64,000 nucleotides of DNA, taken from NCBI GenBank assembly GCA_001801425.1, contig MGXR01000006.1, forward strand, positions 186,001-250,000, in the 5' to 3' direction. Positions 8,485 to 18,700 of this stretch are shown piece after piece (the first letter of the stretch is position 1; each line of letters opens with the position of its first letter). A program made the translations under genes and the position numbers. Source of the stretch: Gammaproteobacteria bacterium RIFCSPHIGHO2_02_FULL_42_43. Its GTDB lineage: Bacteria; Pseudomonadota; Gammaproteobacteria; Coxiellales; Coxiellaceae. Under the pieces are notes generated by a model. The model was not told where the DNA came from. It did no database searches and saw only the letters and a program-made list of their open reading frames with translations.

Positions 8485-10491
8485 ATGTCAAACAACACAC
8501 AAAATCCAGAACCATTAATTCCCGCCAGCCAAAGCTTGCCAGAAATTACCATAAAAGTAATTGTGTTATCCATTTTGTTGGCGTTGATCATGTCAGCTGC
8601 GAACGCTTATTTGGCGTTAAAAATAGGCCAAACTATTTCCGCTTCCATTCCCGCGTCGGTATTAGCGATTGGCATTTTACGATTTTTTAAAAATTCCAAT
8701 GTGCTTGAAAGTAATTTGATTCAAACTGCGGCATCTGCAGGCGAAGGTGTCGCTGCAGCAATTGCGTTTGTGTTGCCTGCAATGATTTTTATTCACGCGT
8801 GGCAAGGATTTGATTACTGGGAAACGGCAGCGATCACGGGATTTGGTGGATTGCTCGGTGTCTTTTTTTCGATTCCGTTGCGTCGCGTCATGTTGTCGAT
8901 GCCCACATTGAAATTTCCAGAAGGCGTTGCGGTGGGGAACGTGTTGCGCGCAACATCGGTCAGTCGTTCAAGTACGCACATGCATCGCTTGATTCAAGGT
9001 GTCAGTGTGGGTGGATTTATTGCGTTTGCGCAATCCGGCATTCAAATTTTTTCAGATAGTTTGGGTTATTGGTTTAAAGCGGGAAAAGCCGTGTTTGGCG
9101 CAACACTGGGATTTTCGCCCGCGTTATTTGCCGCGGGTTATATTGTCGGTGTTGAAGTAGGTATCAGTTTGTTTACCGGATTTTTAATTGGCTGGGTGTT
9201 TGTGTTGCCGTGGTTGTCATTTCATTATGGATTGCCTGCGGGGAAAACACTGTTTGATTCGGTGATGGCGATTTGGTCGACGCAATTGCGTTTTGTTGGT
9301 GTGGGCGTGATGTTGGTCGGTGGCGTGTGGACATTGTTGCGATTGATGAAACCAGTGTTTGATGGCATTCGTTTGTCATTTGTGTCAATCAAAGTGGCAT
9401 CGCATGAAAGTGGCGTTGCGCCACGCACCGAACGCGATATTCCCATTTTGCTCGCGACATTGGGCGTTTTAATTTGCGCAATTTTATTATTCTTTTTCAT
9501 TGTCAAATTCGCTTATTTTGATCATTTATACCATCTGTATTCTCCATCGTTTTTGTGGATCGCGTCGCTGATCACAATCGCTTACATTTTAATTTTTGGA
9601 TTTTTCTTAGCGACGATTTGCGCTTATTTTACGGGGCTTGTGGGTTCGAGTAATAATCCGCTGTCCGGTATTTTAATCATGTCGATTTTAATTTTGGGCG
9701 CGATTTATTGGTTTGTGTTTCCGCATGCGGATGGCGGAAAAGTTGCGGCGATGATGGTGATTGTCACGGCCGTGATGGCGACTTGCGCATCCATTTCTAA
9801 TGAGAATTTGCAGGATTTAAAAGCAGGGCAAATGGTGGGCGCCACGCCATGGAAACAGCAAGTGGTGTTGGGTTTGGGCGTTGTGGTTTCTGCGTTTATC
9901 ATCGGCCCCGTGCTGGAATTATTGTATCAAGCGTATGGCATGGCGGGTGTGTTTCCCCATGCGGGCATGGATCCGTCGCAAATGCTCGCAGCGCCGCAAG
10001 CGGGATTGATGGCGTCTGTGATCAAAGGCATTCGCACGCATGATTTGCCGTGGACGATGATTTTAATTGGATGCGCGATTGCTGTTGCTGTGATTGTAAT
10101 TGATGAATTATTGCGTGTGCGCGGGCGGCGTTTGCCGGCACTCGCCGTTGGGTTAGGAATTTATTTGCCGCCCAGTTTGATTTTACCAACGGTGACCGGT
10201 GGCATTACGCGTTATTTTATTCATCGAAAAAATAAACGTGCAATGACAGCTGCTGAAACGGATGATGTGCAAGAATCAGAACAATGCGGCATGTTGACTG
10301 CGTGCGGATTGGTCGCGGGTGCTGCATTGATGGGCGTTTTTTTAGCGATTCCGTTTGTGATGATGGGCGGTCCTGATGCGTTATCAATTATGCCAAGTTC
10401 ATTATCTTCTGTGGCGCATGCGTTGGGATTATTATCATTTTTAGGTTTGATTTATTGGATGTATCACATCAGTTGTTATGACAAACGATAA
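8485..10491 (+). CDS. OPT-family oligopeptide transporter
   Basis: Large inner-membrane carrier of 668 residues with some fifteen hydrophobic segments, matching the oligopeptide transporter (OPT/YSL) family. Recognisable family stretches are AANAYLALKIGQTISASIPASV near the start, EGVAAAIAF, LKFPEGVAVGNVLRAT, and the C-terminal LAVGLGIYLPPSL. Bacterial members import peptides or metal chelates. The ATG at 8485 has AGGGA upstream. The last 14 nt overlap the next gene, a cysteine desulfurase, so peptide uptake and amino-acid breakdown genes are coupled. Confidence 0.92.
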   Translation: MSNNTQNPEPLIPASQSLPEITIKVIVLSILLALIMSAANAYLALKIGQTISASIPASVLAIGILRFFKNSNVLESNLIQTAASAGEGVAAAIAFVLPAMIFIHAWQGFDYWETAAITGFGGLLGVFFSIPLRRVMLSMPTLKFPEGVAVGNVLRATSVSRSSTHMHRLIQGVSVGGFIAFAQSGIQIFSDSLGYWFKAGKAVFGATLGFSPALFAAGYIVGVEVGISLFTGFLIGWVFVLPWLSFHYGLPAGKTLFDSVMAIWSTQLRFVGVGVMLVGGVWTLLRLMKPVFDGIRLSFVSIKVASHESGVAPRTERDIPILLATLGVLICAILLFFFIVKFAYFDHLYHLYSPSFLWIASLITIAYILIFGFFLATICAYFTGLVGSSNNPLSGILIMSILILGAIYWFVFPHADGGKVAAMMVIVTAVMATCASISNENLQDLKAGQMVGATPWKQQVVLGLGVVVSAFIIGPVLELLYQAYGMAGVFPHAGMDPSQMLAAPQAGLMASVIKGIRTHDLPWTMILIGCAIAVAVIVIDELLRVRGRRLPALAVGLGIYLPPSLILPTVTGGITRYFIHRKNKRAMTAAETDDVQESEQCGMLTACGLVAGAALMGVFLAIPFVMMGGPDALSIMPSSLSSVAHALGLLSFLGLIYWMYHISCYDKR

Positions 10492-11632
10492 ATTAATTTA
10501 TCTCGATAATTTATCCACAACGCCAGTGGATCCAATAGTTGCTGAGGCGATGCAAACGTGTTTGACGATCACGGGTGATTTTGGCAATCCTTCTTCGCAG
10601 CATATTTTCGGCGAAAAAGCGCGGGCACGCGTTGAAAAAGCGCGTTCGCAAATAGCAAAACTCATTCACGCTGATCCTGCAGAAATTATTTTCACGTCTG
10701 GCACCACAGAATCCATTAATTTAGCACTAAAAGGTGCTGCACTTTTTTATCAGCGTCAAGGCAAACATATCATCACAATGAACACAGAACACAAAGCGGT
10801 TCTGGAGACATGCGCGTATTTGGAGACGCTGGGATTTGAAGTAACGTATTTATCTCCTGAAAAAAATGGATTATTGTTGCTAGAAAAATTAAAAGCTACA
10901 TTGCGACATGACACGATTTTGGCATCGATCATGCATGTCAATAATGAAACGGGTGTGATACAAGATATTTTTTCAATCGGAAATTGTTTGCGTGACAAAG
11001 GAATTTTATTTCATGTGGATGCAGCGCAAAGTGTCGGAAAAATAAATATTGATTTAAAAAAATTGCCAGTGGATTTATTGTCACTCTCATCGCACAAATT
11101 ATATGGTCCGAAAGGAATTGCGGCATTGTATGTTCGCAAACAACCAAAAGTGCAATTGATCACGCAAATGCATGGTGCCGAGCAAGAAGGGCGCGCACGT
11201 TCGGGCACCTTGGCAACGCATCAAATTGTCGGCATGGGTGAAGCGTATGCACTTGCAGAAGAGCGATTTGCAGAAGATGCAAAACAAATTCAAATGCTGC
11301 GCGATTATTTGTGGAAAAAATTATCGGCATTGCCTGGCATTCATCTGAATGGCGATGAAAAAAATCGCGTGTGTGGATGTTTGAATATTCGCGTTGATCA
11401 TGTTTCCGCTGAAAAATTGTTAAAACAATTGCCGTTGATTGCGATTTCAACGGGCGCTGCTTGTAATAAAGTGGATCCTGAGCCTTCACATGTGTTGCTC
11501 GCGATGGGATTAACACGCACACAAGCAAATGAATCCATTCGTATCGGCATCGGGCGATTGACGCTCTCAGAAGAAATAGAATCGTTTATAATGCAGTTCG
11601 CAAAAGCAGTTAACTCATTGAGGATGTTATGA
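10478..11632 (+). CDS. cysteine desulfurase (NifS/IscS-like)
   Basis: PLP enzyme of fold type I that removes sulfur from L-cysteine, leaving L-alanine and an enzyme persulfide. The 384-residue protein has the PLP Lys207 in SLSSHKLYGPKG and His105 in NTEHKAVL. The active-site Cys329 sits in the loop STGAACNKVDPEPSHVL. It is shorter at the C-terminus than housekeeping IscS and is not beside iscU, iscR or suf genes. Instead it overlaps the peptide transporter (14 nt) and alanine dehydrogenase (4 nt). That suggests a catabolic or accessory role more than the main Fe-S assembly role, but an IscS duty cannot be excluded. Confidence 0.88.
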   Translation: MTNDKLIYLDNLSTTPVDPIVAEAMQTCLTITGDFGNPSSQHIFGEKARARVEKARSQIAKLIHADPAEIIFTSGTTESINLALKGAALFYQRQGKHIITMNTEHKAVLETCAYLETLGFEVTYLSPEKNGLLLLEKLKATLRHDTILASIMHVNNETGVIQDIFSIGNCLRDKGILFHVDAAQSVGKINIDLKKLPVDLLSLSSHKLYGPKGIAALYVRKQPKVQLITQMHGAEQEGRARSGTLATHQIVGMGEAYALAEERFAEDAKQIQMLRDYLWKKLSALPGIHLNGDEKNRVCGCLNIRVDHVSAEKLLKQLPLIAISTGAACNKVDPEPSHVLLAMGLTRTQANESIRIGIGRLTLSEEIESFIMQFAKAVNSLRML

Positions 11633-12741
11633 AGATTGGTGTACCTAAAGAAATTAAAACAGAAGAATATCGCGTCGGTATGACGCCGTTTAGTGTGCAT
11701 GAAGCGGTGAGTCACGGTCATCACGTTATGGTTGAGCATGGCGCAGGATTGGGAATTGGTTTTGGCGATGAGTCGTATCGCGAAGCGGGTGCTGCCATCG
11801 GAAAATCCGCAAAAGAGGTGTGGGAATTTGCAGAGATGATTGTGAAGGTGAAAGAACCGCAATCGTCTGAGTTTTCTTTTTTGCGCGAGAATTTGGTGTT
11901 ATTTACGTATCTGCATTTAGCGCCCGATGCCAAGCAAGCCGATGCGTTATTAAAATCAGGTTGTGTTGCGATTGCCTATGAAACGGTGACGGATGCGAAA
12001 GGTGGTTTGCCGTTGTTGTCGCCCATGAGTCAAGTGGCGGGGCGTTTGTCGGTGCAAGTGGGATCTACTGCGCTTGAAAAATCACATGGTGGCAGCGGCG
12101 TTTTGCTCGGCGGTGTTCCCGGTGTTTATCCCGGAAAAATTACGGTGATTGGTGGCGGTGTCGTTGGCACAAATGCGGTTCGTATGGCGATGGGTCGAGA
12201 AGCCACGGTCACGGTACTCGACACGTCATTGCATCGCTTACAAGAATTAGATTTACAATTTGGTGGTCGCTTGAATACGGTTTATTCCACCATTGCGAGT
12301 TTAGCAGAGCATGTGACGTCCGCTGATTTGGTGATTGGTGCGGTGTTAATTCCAGGGCGTGCGGCGCCTAAATTAATTCCGCGCAGTTTGTTATCGCAAA
12401 TGAAACCAGGTTCTGTGATTGTGGATGTCGCGATTGACCAAGGTGGATGCTTGGAAACATCGCGCGCGACCACGCATGCAGCGCCGACATTTGTGGTCGA
12501 TGGTGTCGTGCATTATTGCGTGGCGAATATGCCGGGCGCTGTGCCGCGCACAGCGACACTTGCCTTAAATAATGCAACGTTACCTTACGTGATGCGTTTG
12601 GCGAATCTGGGATTTCAAAAAGCGTTGCGTGATGATGCGTTTTTCCGTTCTGGCTTGAATGTGTGTCGCGGTGCGGTGACAAATGAAGATGTGGCAGGAG
12701 CATTGAGCAAAGATTATGTGCCGGCGATGGATATATTATAA
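11629..12741 (+). CDS. ald: alanine dehydrogenase
   Basis: NAD-dependent oxidative deamination of L-alanine to pyruvate and ammonium (reversible). The 370-residue length is typical. It starts [20 protein letters not shown], the family hallmark. It contains the substrate-site segment MIVKVKEPQ, the Rossmann motif [17 protein letters not shown], and the terminal region [11 protein letters not shown]. The ATGA overlap with the cysteine desulfurase gene couples their translation. The order suggests a short route from cysteine or peptide-derived alanine to pyruvate. Confidence 0.95.
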   Translation: MKIGVPKEIKTEEYRVGMTPFSVHEAVSHGHHVMVEHGAGLGIGFGDESYREAGAAIGKSAKEVWEFAEMIVKVKEPQSSEFSFLRENLVLFTYLHLAPDAKQADALLKSGCVAIAYETVTDAKGGLPLLSPMSQVAGRLSVQVGSTALEKSHGGSGVLLGGVPGVYPGKITVIGGGVVGTNAVRMAMGREATVTVLDTSLHRLQELDLQFGGRLNTVYSTIASLAEHVTSADLVIGAVLIPGRAAPKLIPRSLLSQMKPGSVIVDVAIDQGGCLETSRATTHAAPTFVVDGVVHYCVANMPGAVPRTATLALNNATLPYVMRLANLGFQKALRDDAFFRSGLNVCRGAVTNEDVAGALSKDYVPAMDIL

Positions 12742-12772
12742 ATATGACGGTCGCTCGCGCTCGCGTTTCATC

Positions 12773-13015
12773 TCAATCTTGATCAATAATCCGACCCTGC
12801 GGCTTATGGTTCGTCAACGTTGTTTTTTTGCGTCGAAATAATTTGTCACGAATGGTTGCGACAATAAATACAATCAGCCCAACTACCGCCGCAAAAATTA
12901 AAATATAGGAAAATACCAGAAACCCCAGAACGAACAGAACAACCATCAGCCCAAGCATAAAAAAAGGCATGGCACGCGCGAGAAAAATTTGTAATGGTGT
13001 TGGTTTCATATGCAT
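12773..13015 (-). CDS. small membrane protein with two hydrophobic segments
   Basis: Not recognised. It has 80 residues, with two closely spaced hydrophobic segments (about residues 8-34 and 36-53) followed by a basic, polar tail rich in Arg and Lys (RDKLFRRKKTTL). A second Met two codons later is an equally good start. It lies alone on the minus strand between ald and the lepB operon, facing ald tail to tail. The amino-acid pattern (long continuous hydrophobic blocks with a basic cytoplasmic tail) supports a real inner-membrane protein. Confidence 0.55.
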   Translation of the reverse strand: MHMKPTPLQIFLARAMPFFMLGLMVVLFVLGFLVFSYILIFAAVVGLIVFIVATIRDKLFRRKKTTLTNHKPQGRIIDQD

Positions 13016-13112
13016 ATTCTCGAATTAACATGAATCGCGGAATGATAGCAGAAAATAAGAACGCACGCACTTCCGTGCGCGTCTGAATTGCATTACAATA
13101 CAACCTATTTTC

Positions 13113-13517
13113 ATGGAACTGGAAAAACCCGTGGCAAGAACAACGATTTGTACACTCGCCGGCATCGTCGCCGTTGCACTTTTGTTATTACTCACGCCGA
13201 GTCATCCCTTCGCAGCCAAAGGCATCGTATTGCCTGCTGAAACCATAGCGGCCCCGATCGCTGCAGATCTCGTCACAATTTACGACAACGTACCCGATTT
13301 TCATTTTCGACGCATGGGCCAAGTGCGCGCGGAACTGGCGTTTGATCAAGAAACACCTGAAACGAGAGCGCAATTGATTGCAACCGTCAAATCATTGGCA
13401 GCCAGCGTTGGCGCCAACGGTGTGGTGGTTCACTTATTCGTTGCCAATAATTCATTATCGAATACGCTCAGTTTTGTTGGCACTGCAATCGCTGTATCGA
13501 AAGGAAAAAAATCATGA
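13113..13517 (+). CDS. membrane-anchored small protein upstream of lepB
   Basis: Function unknown. The 134 residues begin with a basic N-terminus and one hydrophobic helix (about residues 10-29), so the rest is probably periplasmic or the helix is a signal peptide. The soluble part (YDNVPDFHFRRMGQVRAEL and SVGANGVVVHLF) weakly recalls YbjQ/heavy-metal-binding-like or lipoprotein Rcs-type folds, but this is only an impression. TACAAT at 13094-13099 could be a -10 box. Its end overlaps lepB by 4 nt (ATGA), placing it in the lepB-pgsA operon. Confidence 0.6.
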   Translation: MELEKPVARTTICTLAGIVAVALLLLLTPSHPFAAKGIVLPAETIAAPIAADLVTIYDNVPDFHFRRMGQVRAELAFDQETPETRAQLIATVKSLAASVGANGVVVHLFVANNSLSNTLSFVGTAIAVSKGKKS

Positions 13518-14305
13518 CGCTGAATTTTCCGCTGATTTTATTGGTCGTCATCGTTTTTTTTGGCGCTGTGTCTGCGTGCGATTTAATTTTTTGCAAGATA
13601 AAAGGCGAAAAATTATTTGAGAAGAAAAAGCGGCCCATTGTCATTGAATATGCGCGCGCGTTTTTTCCAGTGCTGTTATTAGTATTTTGCATTCGCTCGT
13701 TTGTAGCGCAGCCGTATCGCGTGCCAACAGGTTCCCTGGAGCCGACTGTGATTCCCGGTGATTTTTTATTTGTGAATCAATTTGACTATGGCCTACGATT
13801 TCCGGTGTGGGATAAAAAATGGTTAAGTATTGGCGAGCCAACACGCGGTCAAATCGCATTATTTTATTATCCGACAAATCACGCTTACACGTTTGTCAAA
13901 CGCGTGGTTGGATTGCCTGGCGATCACATTAGCTATATCGACAAAACACTTTACATCAACGGAAAAAAACAGTCGCAAATAAAAGAAGGCGAAGTGACAC
14001 GCATCAACGATTTTGGTCAGCTCGTGACGTATCAAAAATATCAGGAAGATTTGATGGGCGTGAAACACGATATTTTTGTTCGCGATGATGCGCCCGATAA
14101 TGATTTTTATAATATCGTTGTTCCTCAGAATGAATATTTTATGATGGGTGATAATCGCGATGAAAGCGCTGATAGTCGTTACTGGGGATTTGTTCCAGAA
14201 CATGATCTCATTGGGCGCGCATTGTTAATTTGGATGAGTTGGAATTCAAATCCAGTGCATTGGTACGATGCGATTCGTTGGCATCGCATTGGCAATCGAT
14301 TATAG
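13514..14305 (+). CDS. lepB: signal peptidase I
   Basis: Membrane-bound serine protease that removes Sec and Tat signal peptides. It has two N-terminal hydrophobic segments (about 4-26 and 48-65) and then the S26 domain. The catalytic Ser74 is in VPTGSLEPTV, where most relatives have GSM, and Lys129 is in FVKRVVGLPGD. The conserved box GDNRDESADSRYWGFVP follows. The 263-residue length fits the short gammaproteobacterial form. Translation is coupled to the upstream small membrane gene by an ATGA overlap, and pgsA follows 11 nt later. Confidence 0.95.
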   Translation: MTLNFPLILLVVIVFFGAVSACDLIFCKIKGEKLFEKKKRPIVIEYARAFFPVLLLVFCIRSFVAQPYRVPTGSLEPTVIPGDFLFVNQFDYGLRFPVWDKKWLSIGEPTRGQIALFYYPTNHAYTFVKRVVGLPGDHISYIDKTLYINGKKQSQIKEGEVTRINDFGQLVTYQKYQEDLMGVKHDIFVRDDAPDNDFYNIVVPQNEYFMMGDNRDESADSRYWGFVPEHDLIGRALLIWMSWNSNPVHWYDAIRWHRIGNRL

Positions 14306-14316
14306 GAATTTTCTTC

Positions 14317-14880
14317 ATGAATGTCGCACTATTGTTAACTTGGTTGCGCATTTTAACCATCCCATTTATTTTACTGATTTATTTGTTGCCGTTTTCTTTT
14401 TCGCATCCACTGGCGGCAATTTTATTTGCGTTAAGTGCATTTACGGATTGGCTTGACGGATATTTGGCGCGTAGTCTTTCGCAAATGACAGAATTTGGTG
14501 CATTTCTGGATCCAGTTGCGGATAAATTACTGGTCGCGATTTCATTGGTGATGATTTTAAGTTCGCATTTAATTCCTTTTTTGGCGATTCCCGCGGCGGT
14601 AATTGTGGGGCGCGAAATTGCAATTTCTGCGTTGCGTGAATGGATGTCGGCGATTGGTAAACGCGCAGGCGTTGTGGTGTCGTGGATTGCAAAAGTAAAA
14701 ACGTCGATTCAAATGCTCGCGTTGGTTATGTTGATTTGGTATTATCCTGGCGCTAGTCTTTGGATAAAATGGATTGGTTTATTGTTGTTGTATGCAGCCG
14801 CGATGTTGACGTTGTGGTCCATGTATGTGTATTTAAAAACTGCATGGCCAGACTTGACAAGTGTACGTAGATCGCAATAA
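14317..14880 (+). CDS. pgsA: CDP-diacylglycerol--glycerol-3-phosphate 3-phosphatidyltransferase
   Basis: Inner-membrane enzyme that makes phosphatidylglycerophosphate, precursor of phosphatidylglycerol and cardiolipin. The CDP-alcohol transferase motif is complete: DWLDG, then AR, then G, D and D in TEFGAFLDPVADK (D-x2-DG-x2-AR-x8-G-x3-D-x3-D). The ATG at 14317 gives the normal length of 187 residues and is preceded by AGGAA. Longer in-frame extension into lepB is unlikely. Four to five further hydrophobic segments follow. A GC-rich repeat array begins immediately after the stop. Confidence 0.95.
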   Translation: MNVALLLTWLRILTIPFILLIYLLPFSFSHPLAAILFALSAFTDWLDGYLARSLSQMTEFGAFLDPVADKLLVAISLVMILSSHLIPFLAIPAAVIVGREIAISALREWMSAIGKRAGVVVSWIAKVKTSIQMLALVMLIWYYPGASLWIKWIGLLLLYAAAMLTLWSMYVYLKTAWPDLTSVRRSQ

Positions 14881-14885
14881 TAACG

Positions 14886-15062
14886 AACGGAGCCGCGAAC
14901 GGAGCCGCGCGCGTAAGCAAGCGGGTGTAACTTCGGAGCCGCGAACGGAGCCGCGAACGGAGCCGCGCGCGTAAGCAAGCGGGTGTAACTTCGGAGCCGC
15001 GAACGGAGCCGCGCGCGTAAGCAAGCGGGTGTAACTTCGGAGCCGCGCACGTTAGTAAGCGG
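14886..15062 (+). repeat. complex GC-rich tandem repeat array before the tRNA cluster
   Basis: Repeated units of CGGAGCCGCGAA and GGAGCCGCGCGCGTAAGC-AAGCGGG, separated by TGTAACTT, with a last diverged copy (GCACGTTAGTAAGCGG). The core CCGCGCGC-GTAA-GCAAGCGG folds with two mismatches and a GTAA loop. It is the same family as the 8.3-kb array and lies between pgsA and tRNA-Gly. Open frames across it are composed only of the repeat and are not genes. Confidence 0.9.
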
Positions 15063-15072
15063 TATTTTTCCT

Positions 15073-15145
<73 letters not shown>

Positions 15146-15158
15146 TTGTTTTTTATGC

Positions 15159-15229
15159 GGCTGGGTGGCAGAGTGGTTATGTAGCGGCCTGCAAAGCCGC
15201 GTACGCCGGTTCGATTCCGGCCTCAGCCT
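15159..15229 (+). tRNA. tRNA-Cys (GCA)
   Basis: Acceptor stem GGCTGGG pairs with CCTCAGCC, the anticodon loop is CTGCAAA with anticodon GCA, the T-loop is GGTTCGATTCC, and the discriminator is T, as expected for Cys. The CCA end is not encoded. Confidence 0.95.
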
Positions 15230-15248
15230 TTAAAATCTCTCTATCGTA

Positions 15249-15375
15249 TTTTAAAAGAGGGATTTTGCGTCAAGACGAGGCGCGTGAAATTTTATTTTGC
15301 GATTGTATGTTGGTATACATGAGCAAAATAAAATTGAACAGCAACGAAGTATTGACGCAAAAGCACCTTTTAAAA
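15249..15375 (+). repeat. 127-bp imperfect palindrome between tRNA-Cys and tRNA-Leu
   Basis: Outer arms TTTTAAAAG and CTTTTAAAA, then long inner arms built from TTTTGCGTCAA and TTGACGCAAAA, and AAATTTTATTTTGC against GCAAAATAAAATT. The centre holds a smaller palindrome (ATGTTGGTATACAT). It fits a mobile hairpin or MITE-like insertion between two tRNA genes; no reading frame is convincing. Confidence 0.75.
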
Positions 15376-15376
15376 A

Positions 15377-15460
15377 GCCCGGGTGGCGGAATTGGTAGAC
15401 GCAAGGGACTTAAAATCCCTCGAGGGTAACCTCATGCCGGTTCGATTCCGGCTTCGGGCA
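15377..15460 (+). tRNA. tRNA-Leu (TAA)
   Basis: Eighty-four nt with a long variable arm (class II). Acceptor GCCCGGG pairs with TTCGGGC, the D-arm is GGCGGAATTGGTAGACGC, the anticodon is TAA in ACTTAAAAT, and the T-arm is GGTTCGATTCC. Discriminator A. CCA is not encoded (CTTTTT follows). Confidence 0.95.
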
Positions 15461-15628
15461 CTTTTTCTTTTAGCTCATGAAGTTACATCATAACTCCATT
15501 TTATACTTATCTTGTAATAGATCACCCCATACTTGAATCTTGGAAAATGCTGGATTTTTTGGTGATTTTTTGTTTGAAGTTTTTTGAGGATTTTTTAAGT
15601 TGTTTTACATTTAAGTACTTTTAATTTT

Positions 15629-15697
15629 TTCAGGCGAAATATATTTTTAAAATGACACTACTTTTGAAATTATTTGAAGTAGTTTGAAAAGCCTGAA
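15629..15697 (+). other. nested hairpin in AT-rich intergenic DNA
   Basis: The 287-bp gap 15461-15747 is AT-rich and holds no gene. TTCAGGC (15629) pairs with GCCTGAA (15691) and encloses ACTACTT/AAGTAGT. A T6 run follows on the plus strand, so it could end the tRNA transcript. The long loop makes this weak. Confidence 0.35.
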
Positions 15698-15747
15698 GTT
15701 TTTTGAAGTTTTCTTATTTGCATTGGAATTTGATTAATAAAAATAAA

Positions 15748-18700
15748 TTAAAAAAACCTTGTCTGAACTGTTTTTTTACTACCATTTTCATACGGTTTAT
15801 TACTGGTAACAGCTGAAAATAAACGATGCGGTTGAATTGAGGCAGTGTTTGCAATATTGCGAACCTCATCTGCCAAACGATCCAAATCACGAAAAGTAGG
15901 CGGTGGTTTTAAACGGTGTAACGTTGCATGCGCTGATTGCTTTTCATATGCATCAATTAATCCCATTGCTTGTTCTCTTGGAGTACCTTTGGATACTAAA
16001 ATATTCATCAATTCTTCGCGTGGATAGGGGGGAACATCCACGGTTAATAAACGTCTTGATAAAGCGGTACTTGGTGCGCGACGGCCCGCCAATGTAGTTG
16101 GATTTTGCGTACCAATGACTAAAAATCCTGGTTTTTCTGGGCGAATATTACCTGGTGCTTTTCCCATTAATAAATCATTGAGTAGCGCTTCCATCATGGG
16201 GGATGAATTAATTTCATCAATCACGACGACAGCACCTTCACGAAAGGCTTTTAACAACAACTCTTGCTTTTTTTCCAGTGAAAAATTAACCGGCATGCGA
16301 TAAAAGGGACGTTCTGTTTTTGCGGGCGTTTTCAGATCTTCACACGCTTGCTCTTCAAAATGATGTGTGGCTAATAAACGCATCACCAATTCACTTTTAC
16401 CAACACCGGGGTCCCCCTCTAAAATCACACCACCTAATCCACCATAACAAAGCGCATCGTTTTTTTCTGGTGACTCACGACGCAATTCTCTGAGCAGCAA
16501 TAAATCATCTAATCGATGAATGATAGCTTGTCTTGACGGTGTTACAACAAACTCATCACTCGATTGAACAGAACAAGGTTGTTCAGATACTTCTCGTTTC
16601 ACACGTTTATTTTTTGGCAATAATGGATTAACAATGTCATGCGCGACTTGTTTTGCAATTGACATCAGAGGCAAATCTTGATTGCGCAAATGAGCTGATA
16701 AAGTTAGAAGCGCTATCATTTGCAATTCACGTGGAGAAATAAGCACTTCTTTTTTCGATAATGCACATAAATCGCGATAAACAGATAACAAATATTCTTT
16801 CAATTCTGAAACATCTGTTTTAAACAAATCTAAAACCGGTTTTAAAATTAATTCATCAATCACTTGACGCGGCATCGGATCGAAAACAACCGCATTGCCA
16901 TGTTTTGCAAAAAATGACGATAACTTTCGCTCATCGCCATAAGAAACAGGATTACCTGCAAAAATAACCTTGTGTTTTTCGGTTAATGAATGAAACTCGC
17001 CATCAATAATGATGCCACGCGGATGTGTAAATAATCCCTCAAACTCATTCCAATTGCGTTGACTTAATGTTGCTTCATCTAAAAATAAATAATGAGTGCC
17101 GTCAGCGATTGGTAATTGTGCCCATTTTTTAATATTTTTTTCGCCAATATCTAACGTATCGCGATCACTACACAAATGTTTTTCAACAAACGTTGATTTA
17201 CCGACGCCCGTTAATCCTGCAATAAAAACATACGGTGCCTGTCCCAACATATCGCGAACTTGTCGACTGCGTTTTTCGTTGTATTGCGCTGCCGTTAATA
17301 AATCATCTTCTGGTGATTGATGCGGTACCAAATCACGCAATCCCTGCCATGCACCATCACCTGAGGTCGGCGATGTGCTCGCGCGCATAAAATCCAATCG
17401 CGCACGTAATTGCGAAAAGGTTTCAGTGTCTGCGTGTGGTATTAAACGTTTCTTGTAATCATCATTCACATTGCCCAACAATAACAATTTTAATTCAGGC
17501 GTGATTTCACATTCACCTGCAATCAGAGAATCAAATGTGAATTGATTATCAGAAATAAGCGTTATACGTGATGAGACTTCAGTCGATAACAGTGGCAATA
17601 ACGCATTGGCCAATTCTTTTGAAAAATGACCTTTTAAAATAACGTGATTGCCTTTTTCTAATTCGAGTAATACAGTACGCTTTTTTTCTTCAAAAACATA
17701 TTTCAATGTTGCATTGTCAAAAGAACCGCTGATTCGAGTGACCAAATCAGATGGATGTAAATCAGTCACATCAATCGTAACAACATTGCGACGTCTCTTC
17801 GCTAAAAGAATCGCTGCGACATCAACATCATTGCTGAAAAAAACAGATGGATGATGCTTTTCTGTAAAAATAGGTGAATTTAGTGCTTGTAATGCGGCGG
17901 GAAGTGTCACGTTTGCAGTATGCGTAATTTGTAAAGTGATTTGTTGCTCTTGGCAGCTTGTAATGATTCTGGCCCATTCGTCGTCACTCAAGATTTCTGT
18001 TACCAAAACGGATAATGTTTTTTCTTTTGTTTCCCGTGCCTTTTCAATATAACCTGGCAAATAATGTAATTGATGCGTTGTCTTCTCGCAGTGTAATTGA
18101 TAAAAAAATTCAGACAAAGTATGTGAATTTAATAAGGTAAGATTGGTTGCATCCGCAGGCATTGGCTTGCATTGCGTAATTAAATTATTCCAATCATAAC
18201 TGTCAGCAATAATATATTCTTTGCCTGGATAAGCACGTTCTATCTCATGCCAAAACGTTTTAAATTCTGCGTCATTCCATAATCCATTATGAATAACAAT
18301 TGGATTGGTTTGTGCAAGCGCTTGTTTCAGAATACCTTCTTTAAAAACAAGATTGCCATTGTCGAGCACCCAATGCCCCAATAAGTGATTTTTCCAATCT
18401 TGTGCATGATATAAATGAATAGGAAATACCTTTTCATCTTCTTGTTTTATTCGCGCGACGATGCCTGGAATGTGGCTTTGCAATGTTTGCGATGATAGCG
18501 GACAGGTTTCAGTAACATCAAAACGAGAATAAAAATCAGATCCTTGATAGCATTCAGAATTGCTAACATTGACCAACCCAACCACAACCATATTGTCCGG
18601 TAACGGGATATTATCAACACTGCGTTTTTTATCTAATAGTGCATTTAATCGAACAATATCATCCGCATGAAATTTTTCATAATTGATAACTAAAATGGGA

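Noticed and set aside
14742-15050. Open frames on the minus strand over the repeat array near 14.9 kb
   Set aside because: The proteins consist only of repeated translation of the GC-rich unit and overlap pgsA; they have no ribosome-binding site.
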